From positions 558,001-622,000 of the forward strand of contig NZ_CP067169.1 of NCBI RefSeq assembly GCF_028553885.1: a DNA stretch of 64,000 nt. The letters run 5' to 3'. Source of the stretch: Paracoccus aestuarii. GTDB lineage: Bacteria > Pseudomonadota > Alphaproteobacteria > Rhodobacterales > Rhodobacteraceae. The stretch's first letter is position 1, and the number at the start of each line of letters is the position of its first letter. The notes under the pieces were generated by a model. The model was not told the origin of the DNA and did no database searches. It saw nothing but the letters and a program-made list of their open reading frames with translations. Positions 1 through 11,622 of this stretch are shown piece after piece. The translations under genes were made by a program, and so were the position numbers.

Positions 1-1146
<1,146 letters not shown>

Positions 1147-1168
1147 TCCTGACGCGGAGGGCGCCAGA

Positions 1169-2098
1169 ATGGCGCGCAAGGGCCCCGATTTCGCAACCCC
1201 GGTGCGGCGCGTTCTGATCGCCGTGCTGGCGCTGCTGCTGCTGGCGCTGTTCCTGTTCTGGCGCATCGACAGCCCGCGGGCCGAGATGATGCGCACCGCC
1301 ATGATCGACCGCATCGTGCCGCGCTTCGAATGGGCGCTGGTGCCGGTGACCCGCGTGACCCAGATGGTCGCGGGCTTTCAGAGCTATGCCCGCATCTATG
1401 AACAGAACCAGGAGCTGCGCCGCGAATTGCAGCGCATGTCCGCCTGGAAGGAGGCCGCCGTCCAGCTGGAGCAGGAGAACTCCAAGCTGCTGGCCCAGAA
1501 CAATGTCCGCATCGATCCGGCGCTAACCAGCGTGACCGGCGTGGTGATGGTCGACAGCGGTTCGGCCTTTCGCCAGTCGGTCCTGCTGAATGTCGGCCGC
1601 CGCGACGGCATCGTCGAGGGCTGGGCCACGATGGACGGGCTGGGGCTGGTCGGGCGGATCTCCGGGGTGGGGAACCGGACCAGCCGGGTGGTGCTGCTGA
1701 CCGATCCGTCCTCGCGCCTGCCGGTGACGGTCCAGCCCACGGGCGAACGCGCGCTGCTGACCGGGGACAACACGGCCCTGCCGCTGCTGGAATTCGTGGA
1801 ATCGGGCGACAATGTGCGGCCGGGCGACCGGGTCATCACCTCGGGCGACGGCGGGGTGTTCCCGCCGGGCCTGCTGGTGGGGCAGGTGGCCCAAGGCAGC
1901 GACGGGCGCATGCGCCTGCGCATGGCCGCCGATTACGAACGCCTGGATTTCCTGCGCGTGCTGCGCAGCCACCCGGCCGAGGCCGTGGTCGACGGCGCCG
2001 CCGTCATCCGCAGCGGCCCCGAGGGCGCCTTCGGCCCCCAGCTGCCCGCGGACCCCGCGCAGCTGAGCGAGGCCCAGGACGCGGATGCCGCGCCATGA
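1169..2098 (+). CDS. mreC: Rod shape-determining protein MreC
   Basis: MreC is a bitopic inner-membrane scaffold that links the MreB filament to PBP2/RodA in the periplasm. The 309 aa protein has a short cytoplasmic N-terminus, one hydrophobic helix (about residues 12-29), a coiled coil (about 70-115, rich in E, Q and L) and then the beta-rich MreC core with a GxGLVGRI-type motif near residue 165. The C-terminal tail is rich in A, P and D and looks disordered. Its stop overlaps the start of mreD (ATGA), which indicates translational coupling. Confidence 0.95.
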   Translation: MARKGPDFATPVRRVLIAVLALLLLALFLFWRIDSPRAEMMRTAMIDRIVPRFEWALVPVTRVTQMVAGFQSYARIYEQNQELRRELQRMSAWKEAAVQLEQENSKLLAQNNVRIDPALTSVTGVVMVDSGSAFRQSVLLNVGRRDGIVEGWATMDGLGLVGRISGVGNRTSRVVLLTDPSSRLPVTVQPTGERALLTGDNTALPLLEFVESGDNVRPGDRVITSGDGGVFPPGLLVGQVAQGSDGRMRLRMAADYERLDFLRVLRSHPAEAVVDGAAVIRSGPEGAFGPQLPADPAQLSEAQDADAAP

Positions 2099-2616
2099 TC
2101 GGTCTGCCCTCGCGCGCCTTCGTGACCGGCACGCTGCTGTTTCTGGGCTGCGTCTGGCTGCTGCTGTTCATCCGCCTGCTGCCCCTGTCGCGCGGCGTGA
2201 CGGGCTGGCCGGGCCCGGATCTGGCCGTGCCGCTGATCCTGGCCTGGGTCCTGCGCCGCCCCGATCAGCTGGCCGCGCCGGTCATCGTGCTGGCCCTGCT
2301 GGTCGAGGATCTGCTGCTGATGCGCCCCTTGGGCCTGTGGACCGCCATCGTGCTGCTGGGGTCCGAGGCCGCACGTCTGCGCGAGCCCCGTTGGCGCGAC
2401 CAGCCTTTCATGGTTGAATGGCTGCGCGTGGGGATCCTGATCGGCGTGATGATGCTGGCCTATCGCTTCGTGCAGGTGCTGTTCCTGCTGCCGGTGGCGG
2501 CCTTGGGGCAGGTGATCCTGCAATATCTGGCGACGGTGGCGGCCTATCCCGCGGTGGTCTTCGGGGCGCGCTGGCTGATCGGCCTGCGTCGCCCGCCGCG
2601 CCGCGACGCCGTCTAG
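2095..2616 (+). CDS. mreD: Rod shape-determining protein MreD
   Basis: This 173 aa, very hydrophobic protein has about five predicted membrane helices and fits MreD, the integral membrane partner of MreC. Sequence conservation in MreD is weak, so the call rests on size, topology and position between mreC (4-base overlap) and the PBP2 gene. It ends in a short basic tail. mrdA follows 24 bases later with its own ribosome site. Confidence 0.9.
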   Translation: MIGLPSRAFVTGTLLFLGCVWLLLFIRLLPLSRGVTGWPGPDLAVPLILAWVLRRPDQLAAPVIVLALLVEDLLLMRPLGLWTAIVLLGSEAARLREPRWRDQPFMVEWLRVGILIGVMMLAYRFVQVLFLLPVAALGQVILQYLATVAAYPAVVFGARWLIGLRRPPRRDAV

Positions 2617-2640
2617 AGGTCCGGGGACAGGGGACAGGTC

Positions 2641-4587
2641 ATGAAGAAGACCCAACGCGAGATCATGGACAGCAGCCGCCAGATCACCCGGCGCGGGCTG
2701 ATGCTGGTGGGCGTGCAGCTGGCCACCGTGACGACGCTGGCGCTGAAGATGCGGTCGATGCAGCTGGACCATGCCGAACAGTACCGCATGCTGGCCGACG
2801 GCAATTCGATCAAGATCCGCCTGCTGCCGCCATCCCGCGGGCTGATCCTGGACCGCAGCGGCATCGTCATCGCCAGCAACGAACAGAATTACCGCGTCAC
2901 CCTGACCCGCGAGGAGGCGGGCGGCGCGGTCGAGCCGGTGCTGCGCCGCCTGTCCCAGCTGATCCCCCTGTCCGAGGCCCGCATCGAGGAGCTGATGGAG
3001 GAGTTCTCGCGCCGCTCGGCCATCACGCCGATCGTGCTGGCCGACCGGCTCAGCTGGGAACAGTTCAGCGCCATCGCCGTCAACGCGCCCTCGCTGCCCG
3101 GGGTGACGCCGGAATCGGCCCTGTCGCGGCATTACCCGCGCCGGGGCGATTTCGCCCATGTCATGGGCTATGTCGGCCCGGTCAGCGATTACGACCTGTC
3201 GCGGATCGAGGATCCAGACCCGGTCCTGCGCCTGCCCGATTTCCAGCTGGGCAAGATCGGCGTCGAGGGCCGGCTGGAGGAGGCGCTGCGCGGCAAGGCT
3301 GGCGCCCGCCGGGTCGAGGTGAACAGCCAGGGCCGCGAGATGCGCCAGCTGTCCCGGCAGGAGGGCGAGCAGGGCGCCACCGTCCAGCTGACCGTGGATG
3401 CGGCCCTGCAGAACTATGCGGCCCAGAGGCTGGGCGAGGAAAGCGCCGCCGCCGTCGTCATGGATTGCCATACGGGCGAGCTTCATTCGATCTGCTCCTC
3501 GCCCAGCTTCGATCCGAACCTGTTCGTGCGCGGGATCAGCAGCCGGGATTACCGGGCGCTGATGGATCACGACCACCGGCCCTTGGCCGACAAGACGGTG
3601 CAGGGGGTCTATCCGCCCGGATCGACCTTCAAGATGGTCACCCTGATGGCCGGGCTGGAGGCCGGGGTCATCAATGCGGGCACCCGCTATTTCTGCCCCG
3701 GCTATACCGAGCTGGGCGGCCGGCGCATTCACTGCTGGCGCCGCGGCGGCCACGGATCGGTCGACGCGATCAAGAGCCTCGAGGAAAGCTGCGACGTCTA
3801 TTATTACGAACTGGCGCAGCGGGTGGGCATCGACCGCATCGCCATCATGGCGCGCAAGCTGGGCCTGGGCGTGCGGCACGACCTGCCCATGTCCGCGGTG
3901 GCCGAAGGCATCGCGCCCGACCGCGAATGGAAGATGAACCGCCACGGCCAGGCCTGGCAGATCGGCGACAGCCTGAACGCCTCGATCGGGCAGGGCTTCG
4001 TGCTGGCATCGCCCCTGCAGCTGGCGGTGATGACCGCGCGCATCGCATCCGGGCGCGAGGTCCGGCCCCAGCTGGTCCGGTCCATCGACGGGGTGCGCCA
4101 GCCGATCCCGGAATACCCGCCCCTGGACATCAGCGACGCCGCGCTGCGCGTCGCGCGCTTGGGGATGGATGCGGTGATGAACGCCGCGCGCGGCACCGCC
4201 CGGTCCTCGCGCATCATCCGCGAGGATTGGCGCGTCGCGGGCAAGACCGGCACCAGCCAGGTCCGCAACATCACCGCCGCCGAACGCGCGCGGGGGGTCA
4301 TCTCGAACGACCAGCTGCCGTGGAACCGGCGCGACCATGCGCTGTTCGTGGCCTATGCCCCCTATGAGGCGCCGAAATACGCGATCTCGCTGGTGGTGGA
4401 ACATGGCGGGGGCGGGTCGACCGCCGCCGCGCCGCTGGCCCGCGACATCCTGCTGTTCGCGCTGAACGGGGGGCTGCCGCCGCTGGATGCCGTGCCATCG
4501 GACCAGCGCGCCGCGATGGAGGCGCGTCACGAGGCCATGCAGCTGTATCAGCCCGAGGCCCCGCGCCCGGGCCGCAGCCGGGCCTGA
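2641..4587 (+). CDS. mrdA: Penicillin-binding protein 2 (peptidoglycan D,D-transpeptidase)
   Basis: PBP2 cross-links new peptidoglycan during cell elongation, in complex with RodA. The 648 aa protein has an N-terminal membrane anchor (about residues 20-40), a PBP dimerisation domain, and a transpeptidase domain with all three active-site motifs: S328-T-F-K, S383-C-D (the SxD form usual in PBP2) and K535-T-G. The ATG directly follows GGGGACAGGTC. It lies in the mre operon, 3 bases before rodA. Confidence 0.96.
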   Translation: MKKTQREIMDSSRQITRRGLMLVGVQLATVTTLALKMRSMQLDHAEQYRMLADGNSIKIRLLPPSRGLILDRSGIVIASNEQNYRVTLTREEAGGAVEPVLRRLSQLIPLSEARIEELMEEFSRRSAITPIVLADRLSWEQFSAIAVNAPSLPGVTPESALSRHYPRRGDFAHVMGYVGPVSDYDLSRIEDPDPVLRLPDFQLGKIGVEGRLEEALRGKAGARRVEVNSQGREMRQLSRQEGEQGATVQLTVDAALQNYAAQRLGEESAAAVVMDCHTGELHSICSSPSFDPNLFVRGISSRDYRALMDHDHRPLADKTVQGVYPPGSTFKMVTLMAGLEAGVINAGTRYFCPGYTELGGRRIHCWRRGGHGSVDAIKSLEESCDVYYYELAQRVGIDRIAIMARKLGLGVRHDLPMSAVAEGIAPDREWKMNRHGQAWQIGDSLNASIGQGFVLASPLQLAVMTARIASGREVRPQLVRSIDGVRQPIPEYPPLDISDAALRVARLGMDAVMNAARGTARSSRIIREDWRVAGKTGTSQVRNITAAERARGVISNDQLPWNRRDHALFVAYAPYEAPKYAISLVVEHGGGGSTAAAPLARDILLFALNGGLPPLDAVPSDQRAAMEARHEAMQLYQPEAPRPGRSRA

Positions 4588-4590
4588 GCC

Positions 4591-5730
4591 ATGTCCTATC
4601 TGGATTACCAGGTCGCCCAGGTGCCAACCGGCCTGCGCAAGGTCTTCTATATCAGCTGGCCGCTGGTCCTGCTGATCACGGCGGTCTGCTGCATCGGGTT
4701 CCTGATGCTCTATTCCGTGGCGGGCGGCCGGATGGAGACCTGGGCCGAGCCCCAGATGTACCGCTTTGCGGCGGGCATGGTCCTGATGCTGGGGCTGGCC
4801 TTCGTGCCGATGTGGTTCTGGCGCGGCATATCGGTCGCGGCCTATGTGGTCTGCTTTCTGATGCTGGTCGCGGTGGACATGTTCGGGGTGATCGGCATGG
4901 GCGCGCGGCGCTGGATCGATATCGGCCCGATCCGCATCCAGCCATCCGAGCTGATGAAGATCTCGCTGGTCCTGCTGCTGGCGGCCTATTACGACTGGCT
5001 GCCCATGAACAAGGTGTCGCGGCCGGTCTGGGTGATCCTGCCGGTGCTGCTGATCCTGGCGCCGACGGCGCTGGTGCTGATCCAGCCGGACCTGGGCACG
5101 TCCATCATGCTGATCGCGGGCGGCGGGATCGTGATGTTCGCGGCGGGGGTGTCGCTGTGGTATTTCGGGATCGTGCTGGGGGCCGCGGGGGGGCTGGTCT
5201 ATGCGGTCATGACCAGCCGGGGCACCGACTGGCAGCTGCTGAAGGATTACCAGTACCGCCGCATCGACACCTTCCTTGACCCCACCTCCGACCCTCTGGG
5301 CGCGGGCTACAACATCATCCAGAGCCAGATCGCCCTGGGATCGGGCGGCTGGTCGGGGCGGGGCTTCATGCAGGGCACGCAGTCGCGGCTGAACTTCCTG
5401 CCCGAAAAGCATACGGACTTCATCTTCACCGTCCTGTCCGAGGAGTTCGGCTTCATCGGCGCCTCGTCGCTGCTGGTCCTCTATCTGCTGATCCTGGGCT
5501 TCTGCGTCTATTCGGCGCTGACCAATCGCGACCGTTTCGCAAGCCTGATCACCTTGGGCATCTCGGGGACGTTCTTTCTGTATTTCGCCATCAACATGGC
5601 CACGGTGATGGGGCTGCTGCCCGCCAAGGGATCGCCCCTGCCGCTGGTCAGCTATGGGGGGACATCGCTGATGATCCTGATGCTGGGCTTTGGCCTCGTG
5701 CAATCCGCCCATGTCCACAGGCCCCGATGA
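4591..5730 (+). CDS. rodA: Peptidoglycan glycosyltransferase RodA (SEDS family)
   Basis: RodA polymerises glycan strands from lipid II and pairs with PBP2. The 379 aa protein has about ten membrane helices and SEDS signatures: the GARRWIDIG segment after the first helices, IQPSELMK, the acidic loop DPTSDPLGAGYN, and the C-terminal LPLVSYGGTS. The stop overlaps the start of the next gene (ATGA at 5727), so that dehydrogenase gene is coupled to the cell-shape operon. Confidence 0.96.
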   Translation: MSYLDYQVAQVPTGLRKVFYISWPLVLLITAVCCIGFLMLYSVAGGRMETWAEPQMYRFAAGMVLMLGLAFVPMWFWRGISVAAYVVCFLMLVAVDMFGVIGMGARRWIDIGPIRIQPSELMKISLVLLLAAYYDWLPMNKVSRPVWVILPVLLILAPTALVLIQPDLGTSIMLIAGGGIVMFAAGVSLWYFGIVLGAAGGLVYAVMTSRGTDWQLLKDYQYRRIDTFLDPTSDPLGAGYNIIQSQIALGSGGWSGRGFMQGTQSRLNFLPEKHTDFIFTVLSEEFGFIGASSLLVLYLLILGFCVYSALTNRDRFASLITLGISGTFFLYFAINMATVMGLLPAKGSPLPLVSYGGTSLMILMLGFGLVQSAHVHRPR

Positions 5731-6635
5731 GGGTCCGGTTCTCGGCCCCTGACGGTGCCTGGCGGGACTGGGCCCCCGCCCTGCGCGCGGCCCTGCCCGA
5801 GGCCGACCTGGCCCGCGACGGCGATCCGGCGGGGTTCGACGCGATCATCTATGCGCCGGGCGGCGACATTACGGATTTCACCCCCTATCGCCGCGCCCGC
5901 ATCGTCCAGAGCCTCTGGGCCGGGGTCGAGCGTATCGTCGGCAACCCGACCCTGACCCAGCCCTTGGCGCGGATGGTCGATCCGGGGCTGGCGCAGGGGA
6001 TGGCGGAATACTGCACCGGATGGGTGATGCGGGCGCATCTGGGCATGGACGCCTATGCCCAGGACGGCGTCTGGCGCAACGGCACCGTCCCGCCCTTGGC
6101 GCCCGAGCGGCGGGTCACCATCCTGGGGATGGGGGCCTTGGGCCGGTCGGTCGCGGCGATGCTGGGGGCGGTGGGCTTCGATCTGTGCGGGATCAGCGCG
6201 TCGGGGCGGGCGGTGTCGGGGCTGCGGGTCCATCCCGTGGGCGATCTGGACCGGCTGCTGGGGCAGGCGGGGATTCTGGTCTGCCTGCTGCCCGACACCG
6301 ACGCGACGCGGGGCCTGCTGGATGCGCGGCGGCTGGCGCTGATGCCGCGGGGGGCGTGGCTGATCAATCCGGGGCGCGGCACGCTGATCGACGATGACGC
6401 CCTGCTGGAGGGGTTGGCGCAGGGGCGGCCGGGCCATGCGGTGCTGGACGTGTTTCACCGCGAGCCCTTGGCCCCCGACCACCCGTTCTGGGCCCATCCC
6501 GCCGTCACCGTCACCCCTCATGTCGCGGCCGAGACCCGTCCCGCCACCGCCGCCCCGGTCGTGGCCGAGAACCTGCGCCGGGCGATGGATGGCCGCCCGA
6601 TCCTGCATCTGGTGGACCGGGCGCGGGGATATTAG
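5727..6635 (+). CDS. ghrA: Glyoxylate/hydroxypyruvate reductase A-type 2-hydroxyacid dehydrogenase
   Basis: A D-2-hydroxyacid dehydrogenase of 302 aa, most like GhrA, which reduces glyoxylate or hydroxypyruvate with NAD(P)H. The Rossmann motif GMGALGRSVAAML lies near residue 134. The family catalytic Arg is probably in INPGRGTLID, the Glu in FHREPL, and the His in VTPHVAAETRP. The start overlaps the rodA stop, an odd partner for cell-shape genes. The 3' end overlaps the convergent DUF2062 gene by 4 bases. Substrate preference cannot be read from sequence. Confidence 0.85.
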   Translation: MRVRFSAPDGAWRDWAPALRAALPEADLARDGDPAGFDAIIYAPGGDITDFTPYRRARIVQSLWAGVERIVGNPTLTQPLARMVDPGLAQGMAEYCTGWVMRAHLGMDAYAQDGVWRNGTVPPLAPERRVTILGMGALGRSVAAMLGAVGFDLCGISASGRAVSGLRVHPVGDLDRLLGQAGILVCLLPDTDATRGLLDARRLALMPRGAWLINPGRGTLIDDDALLEGLAQGRPGHAVLDVFHREPLAPDHPFWAHPAVTVTPHVAAETRPATAAPVVAENLRRAMDGRPILHLVDRARGY

Positions 6636-7285
6636 GGGTCGCGGGGCGGGTCCTCGGACCGGGCCTGGGCCACCAGTTCCTTGGCGCGGGCGATGCGGTC
6701 GGCCATCTTCTTGTCGCGCCGCCGGCGATAGGCGCGGAAGACCGGCACCGTCAGGTAATGCGTCAGGATCGACACGGCCAGGCCCAGGATGCCGCCCCCC
6801 ACCATGTAGGGCCAGAAGATCTGGGCGAAGAAATCCGACAGGCTGTGCCAATGCGCGGTCTCGGGGCCGAAGATCGACTGGATGTTGTGCCACAATTCGC
6901 CCGTCGCGCGCGAGAATTCGCGAAAGATGAAATGCGGCGACAGTTCCCCGCCCAGGCCCAGGATCGACCGCCCGAACCCGACCGAGATCAGCGCGATGAA
7001 GGGCAGCGTCACCGGATTGCCCACGAAGGTCGCCAGCAGCGCCGCCAGGATGTTGCCGCGGATGATCCAGGCCACCGCCGCCGCCGACAGGAAATGCAGC
7101 CCGAACAGCGGCGTGAAGGACACGAAGACCCCCGCCGCCACGCCCCGCGCGATGCGGTGCGGCTGGTCCGGCAGGCGGCGCAGGCGATAGGCGACATAGG
7201 TCCCCGCCCGCCGCCATCCGCCGCGCGGATAGATCATGTCGCTGGCGATCTGGCCATAGCTGCGCGGTTTGCGGCGTTTGAACAC
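6632..7285 (-). CDS. DUF2062 domain-containing inner-membrane protein
   Basis: A 217 aa protein of the DUF2062 family, with a GTG start. A basic N-terminus is followed by three or four hydrophobic segments. The family signature is visible as RIARGVAAGVFVSFTPLFGLHF and GNPVTLPFI. The C-terminus is charged. The biochemical role of the family is not established. It sits 33 bases downstream of the (p)ppGpp synthetase gene on the same strand and may share its transcript. Confidence 0.85.
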   Translation of the reverse strand: MFKRRKPRSYGQIASDMIYPRGGWRRAGTYVAYRLRRLPDQPHRIARGVAAGVFVSFTPLFGLHFLSAAAVAWIIRGNILAALLATFVGNPVTLPFIALISVGFGRSILGLGGELSPHFIFREFSRATGELWHNIQSIFGPETAHWHSLSDFFAQIFWPYMVGGGILGLAVSILTHYLTVPVFRAYRRRRDKKMADRIARAKELVAQARSEDPPRDP

Positions 7286-7318
7286 GGGGTCACCGATGCG
7301 GGCGAAGGGGGTGCCCCT

Positions 7319-9433
<2,115 letters not shown>

Positions 9434-9478
9434 GATGCTGCCGAAGACCCCTGCGATGCGTCCCTGATTGCCCTGTTA

Positions 9479-9835
9479 TCAGCCGCGCTGGTTGGCTTCC
9501 AGCATCATGCGCAGCATGCGTTCCTCGGATTCCTCGTCGGCGGGCTTGGGGCGGTCCACCTCGGCGCCCAGCAGCAGGGCCATGGCGTCCTCCTCGGGCT
9601 CGTCCACCTCGATCTGGGTCTGGGTGGATTCGATCATCCGCTCGCGCAGGTCGTCGACGGGCTGGGTCTCCTCGGCGATCTCGCGCAGGGCGACCACCGG
9701 GTTCTTGTCATTGTCGCGATCGACCGTCGGCGCGCTGCCGGCCGTGATCTCGCGCGCGCGATGGGATGCGAGCATCACCAGATCGAAGCGGTTGGGAACC
9801 TTGTCGACGCAGTCTTCGACCGTTACGCGGGCCAT
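9479..9835 (-). CDS. rpoZ: DNA-directed RNA polymerase omega subunit
   Basis: Omega helps fold and hold beta-prime in RNA polymerase and forms part of a ppGpp site in proteobacteria. The 118 aa protein begins [13 protein letters not shown] with the conserved [16 protein letters not shown] motif; the acidic C-terminal extension is typical of alphaproteobacteria. A good promoter lies just upstream (9882-9910). spoT follows and is probably co-transcribed. Confidence 0.96.
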   Translation of the reverse strand: MARVTVEDCVDKVPNRFDLVMLASHRAREITAGSAPTVDRDNDKNPVVALREIAEETQPVDDLRERMIESTQTQIEVDEPEEDAMALLLGAEVDRPKPADEESEERMLRMMLEANQRG

Positions 9836-9881
9836 GGGTCACCTGTGCTGTTGCGAATCGGGCATTCGGGGCGAAAACGGA

Positions 9882-9910
9882 CTAGTGGTCAACAATCCCC
9901 CGAATGTCAA
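9882..9910 (-). promoter_or_regulatory. Probable promoter of rpoZ-spoT
   Basis: On the minus strand a perfect -35 box TTGACA (9905-9910) is followed after 17 bases by CACTAG (9882-9887), a weak -10 box. The start codon of rpoZ is about 47 bases downstream. The -35 box overlaps the last codons of folK. Confidence 0.55.
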
Positions 9911-10506
9911 GCCAGGCTGGCCAGATCGCAAGGCCCCAGGGGGTGCATCCCGCGCATCGCATCCGGCCCGAGCGCGGCCAGCATCCGCGCCGCGCTGATC
10001 CCGGTCAGCGGGTGGGTCCAGCCCGGCGCGACCTCGGCCAGGGGGGCCAGCACGAAGGCGCGGTCCTGCAGGCGCGGATGGGGCAGGATCAGCCGGTCGG
10101 GGGTGCGGCGGGCCTGATCGGCGGGCGGCAGGTCGATCCAGGCGCGCAGGTGGTCTGCATCGGGCAGGATCAGCCGGTCCAGCGCGATCAGGTCCAGGTC
10201 CAGCACCCGCGCCGACCAGCGCCCGGTGCTGCGGTCGCGGCCATGATCGGCCTCGATCCCGTGCAGCGTCGCCATCAGTGCGGGCGCTGCCAGTTCGCTG
10301 TGCAGCAGCGCGACCGCATTGGCGTAATCGGGGCCGGAACCCGCCGGAACGGCGGGGGTCCGCCAGATCCGGCTGACCGCGGTGATTGCAATGCCGCCGG
10401 TCCTGTGCAGAATGTTCAGCGTTGTGCGCAGGGTCCGGACCGGGTCATGCTGCGACCGGGGAAGGTTGGCCCCCAACGCAACGATACCAAAAGACAGGTT
10501 AACCAA
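9907..10506 (-). CDS. folK: 2-amino-4-hydroxy-6-hydroxymethyldihydropteridine pyrophosphokinase
   Basis: FolK transfers pyrophosphate from ATP to the pterin in folate synthesis. The 199 aa protein shows the N-terminal VALGANLPRS segment, the NAVALL strand and the PROSITE-type region R-x-D-L-D-L-I (ARVLDLDLIALD) followed by LPHPRLQDRAFVLAPL. The start is a TTG at 10506 preceded by AGAGGA. It is about 20-30 residues longer than the E. coli enzyme, with the extra residues mostly C-terminal. Confidence 0.93.
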   Translation of the reverse strand: MVNLSFGIVALGANLPRSQHDPVRTLRTTLNILHRTGGIAITAVSRIWRTPAVPAGSGPDYANAVALLHSELAAPALMATLHGIEADHGRDRSTGRWSARVLDLDLIALDRLILPDADHLRAWIDLPPADQARRTPDRLILPHPRLQDRAFVLAPLAEVAPGWTHPLTGISAARMLAALGPDAMRGMHPLGPCDLASLA

Positions 10507-10614
10507 GGTTTCCTCTTAACTTACATCTGCTTGTCACGGAACGGACCCGTTCAGGTCCCTCACCCTGAGCCTCCGCCCGTGCCTTGAAGCGACGATCCAT
10601 CAAAGGCAACAATA

Positions 10615-11166
10615 ATGTTCTATAAAGACGACAGGCTGGCACTGTTCATCGACGGGGCCAATCTTTATGCCGCGGCCAAGGCTCTGGGCTTCGACATCGA
10701 CTACAAGCTGCTGCGGCAGGAATTCGACCGGCGCGGCAAGCTGACCCGCGCCTATTACTACACCGCCCTGCTGGAGGGCGAGGATTATTCCCCGATCCGG
10801 CCGCTGGTCGACTGGCTGCATTACAACGGCTTTTGCGTCGTGACGAAGGCGGCGCGCGAATACACCGATGCCGCCGGCCGTCGCAAGATCAAGGGCAACA
10901 TGGATATCGAGCTGACCGTCGACGCGATGGAGCTGGCGCCCCGGCTGGATCACGCGGTGCTGTTTTCCGGCGACGGCGATTTCCGCCCCCTGGTCGAGGC
11001 GCTGCAGCGCCAGGGCGTGCGCGTCTCGGTCGTGTCCACCATCCGCAGCCAGCCGCCGATGATCGCCGACGACCTGCGCCGCCAAGCGGACAACTTCATC
11101 GAGCTGGATGCGCTGCGCGACATCATCGGCCGCCCCCCGCGCGAGCCGCAGCCGGTCGAAACATGA
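10615..11166 (+). CDS. NYN (LabA/DUF88-like) domain protein
   Basis: A 183 aa protein made almost wholly of one NYN domain, a PIN-like nuclease fold. Conserved acidic positions are visible in LFIDGANLY (about residue 11), in NMDIELTVDAM, and in SGDGDFRPLV (about 120). Family members are predicted or shown RNases, but the target here is unknown. The ATG is preceded by AAAGG. It is divergent from folK and converges on the tRNA-Leu gene 11 bases downstream. Confidence 0.85.
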   Translation: MFYKDDRLALFIDGANLYAAAKALGFDIDYKLLRQEFDRRGKLTRAYYYTALLEGEDYSPIRPLVDWLHYNGFCVVTKAAREYTDAAGRRKIKGNMDIELTVDAMELAPRLDHAVLFSGDGDFRPLVEALQRQGVRVSVVSTIRSQPPMIADDLRRQADNFIELDALRDIIGRPPREPQPVET

Positions 11167-11177
11167 AGGCATGATGA

Positions 11178-11490
11178 TGGTGCGGACGGCGGGACTTGAA
11201 CCCGCACTTCCATTCGGAAAACAGATTTTCGTACCACTTCGACTTTCGCCGCCGGGGCCGCAGGGCCCCGTTCGTGGTCTGGACTATCCCTTCGCCATGG
11301 CCCGAAAGCGTTAGGCGCCGCCCGTCTAGTCTCTACACCTTCCCCGGATGCCGGGGCTTGGCTCGGGATTGGCACGGGGGGCGACCCCCACAGCTTTCCC
11401 CGAATTTGAGCGGTTCTGCACCGGGGGTTTCCCGACCCGGGCACTCCAATTGTCAAAGTCTGGTGCGTCTACCGATTCCGCCACGTCCGC
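11178..11490 (-). tRNA. tRNA-Leu(UAA), split by a group I intron
   Basis: The 5' exon (11490-11456, 35 nt) carries the acceptor strand GCGGACG, the D arm and the 5' side of the anticodon stem, ending at U34. The 3' exon (11229-11181) starts with A35-A36, restoring anticodon UAA. It gives the anticodon-stem 3' side, a long class II variable arm (UUCC/GGAA stem), the T arm and CGUCCGC plus A73; CCA is encoded at 11180-11178. The spliced length is 84 nt plus CCA. The top anticodon-stem pair is a C/U mismatch; the other four pairs are good. The long variable arm and UAA anticodon identify tRNA-Leu. Confidence 0.93.
11230..11455 (-). ncRNA. Group I self-splicing intron in the tRNA-Leu anticodon
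   Basis: The 226-nt insert lies between U34 and A35, the position used by the tRNA-Leu(UAA) introns of cyanobacteria and plastids. The guide GAGU (11446-11443) pairs with the exon end ACUU, placing the hallmark U-G wobble at the 5' splice site. The core P7 helix is visible as GACUA (11331-11327) with UAGUC (11286-11282), in contexts AGAGACUAGACGG and GAUAGUCCAGACC typical of P7 and J8/7. The last intron base is G (11230). No homing endonuclease is encoded, so any mobility would need help in trans. Confidence 0.9.
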
Positions 11491-11508
11491 AATCATCATC
11501 ACCTCCGC

Positions 11509-11536
11509 ATATTGCAGGAGCCGCGCGCCGGGGCAA
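11509..11536 (-). promoter_or_regulatory. Probable promoter of the tRNA-Leu gene
   Basis: On the minus strand TTGCCC (11536-11531) and CAATAT (11514-11509) are 16 bases apart, and the mature 5' end is 18 bases past the -10 box. The call rests on box similarity and position only. Confidence 0.4.
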
Positions 11537-11622
11537 GCGATCAACAAAACTTAGCCCCGCGAATCAGGAACCCCGGCCGGTCCGGGCCGTTCACTGGCGA
11601 CGCTCCAGCACAGGAGGACAGC

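Noticed and set aside
1933..5718. A 1261-codon minus-strand open frame opposite mreC, mreD, mrdA and rodA
   Set aside because: Its composition is His/Arg/Gln/Pro/Gly-rich with no motif, typical of antisense frames in high-GC DNA. The plus-strand genes are certain.
11512..11622. N-terminal extension of katE to 11512
   Set aside because: It has no ribosome site and overlaps the tRNA promoter; the AGGAGGA before 11623 decides the start.
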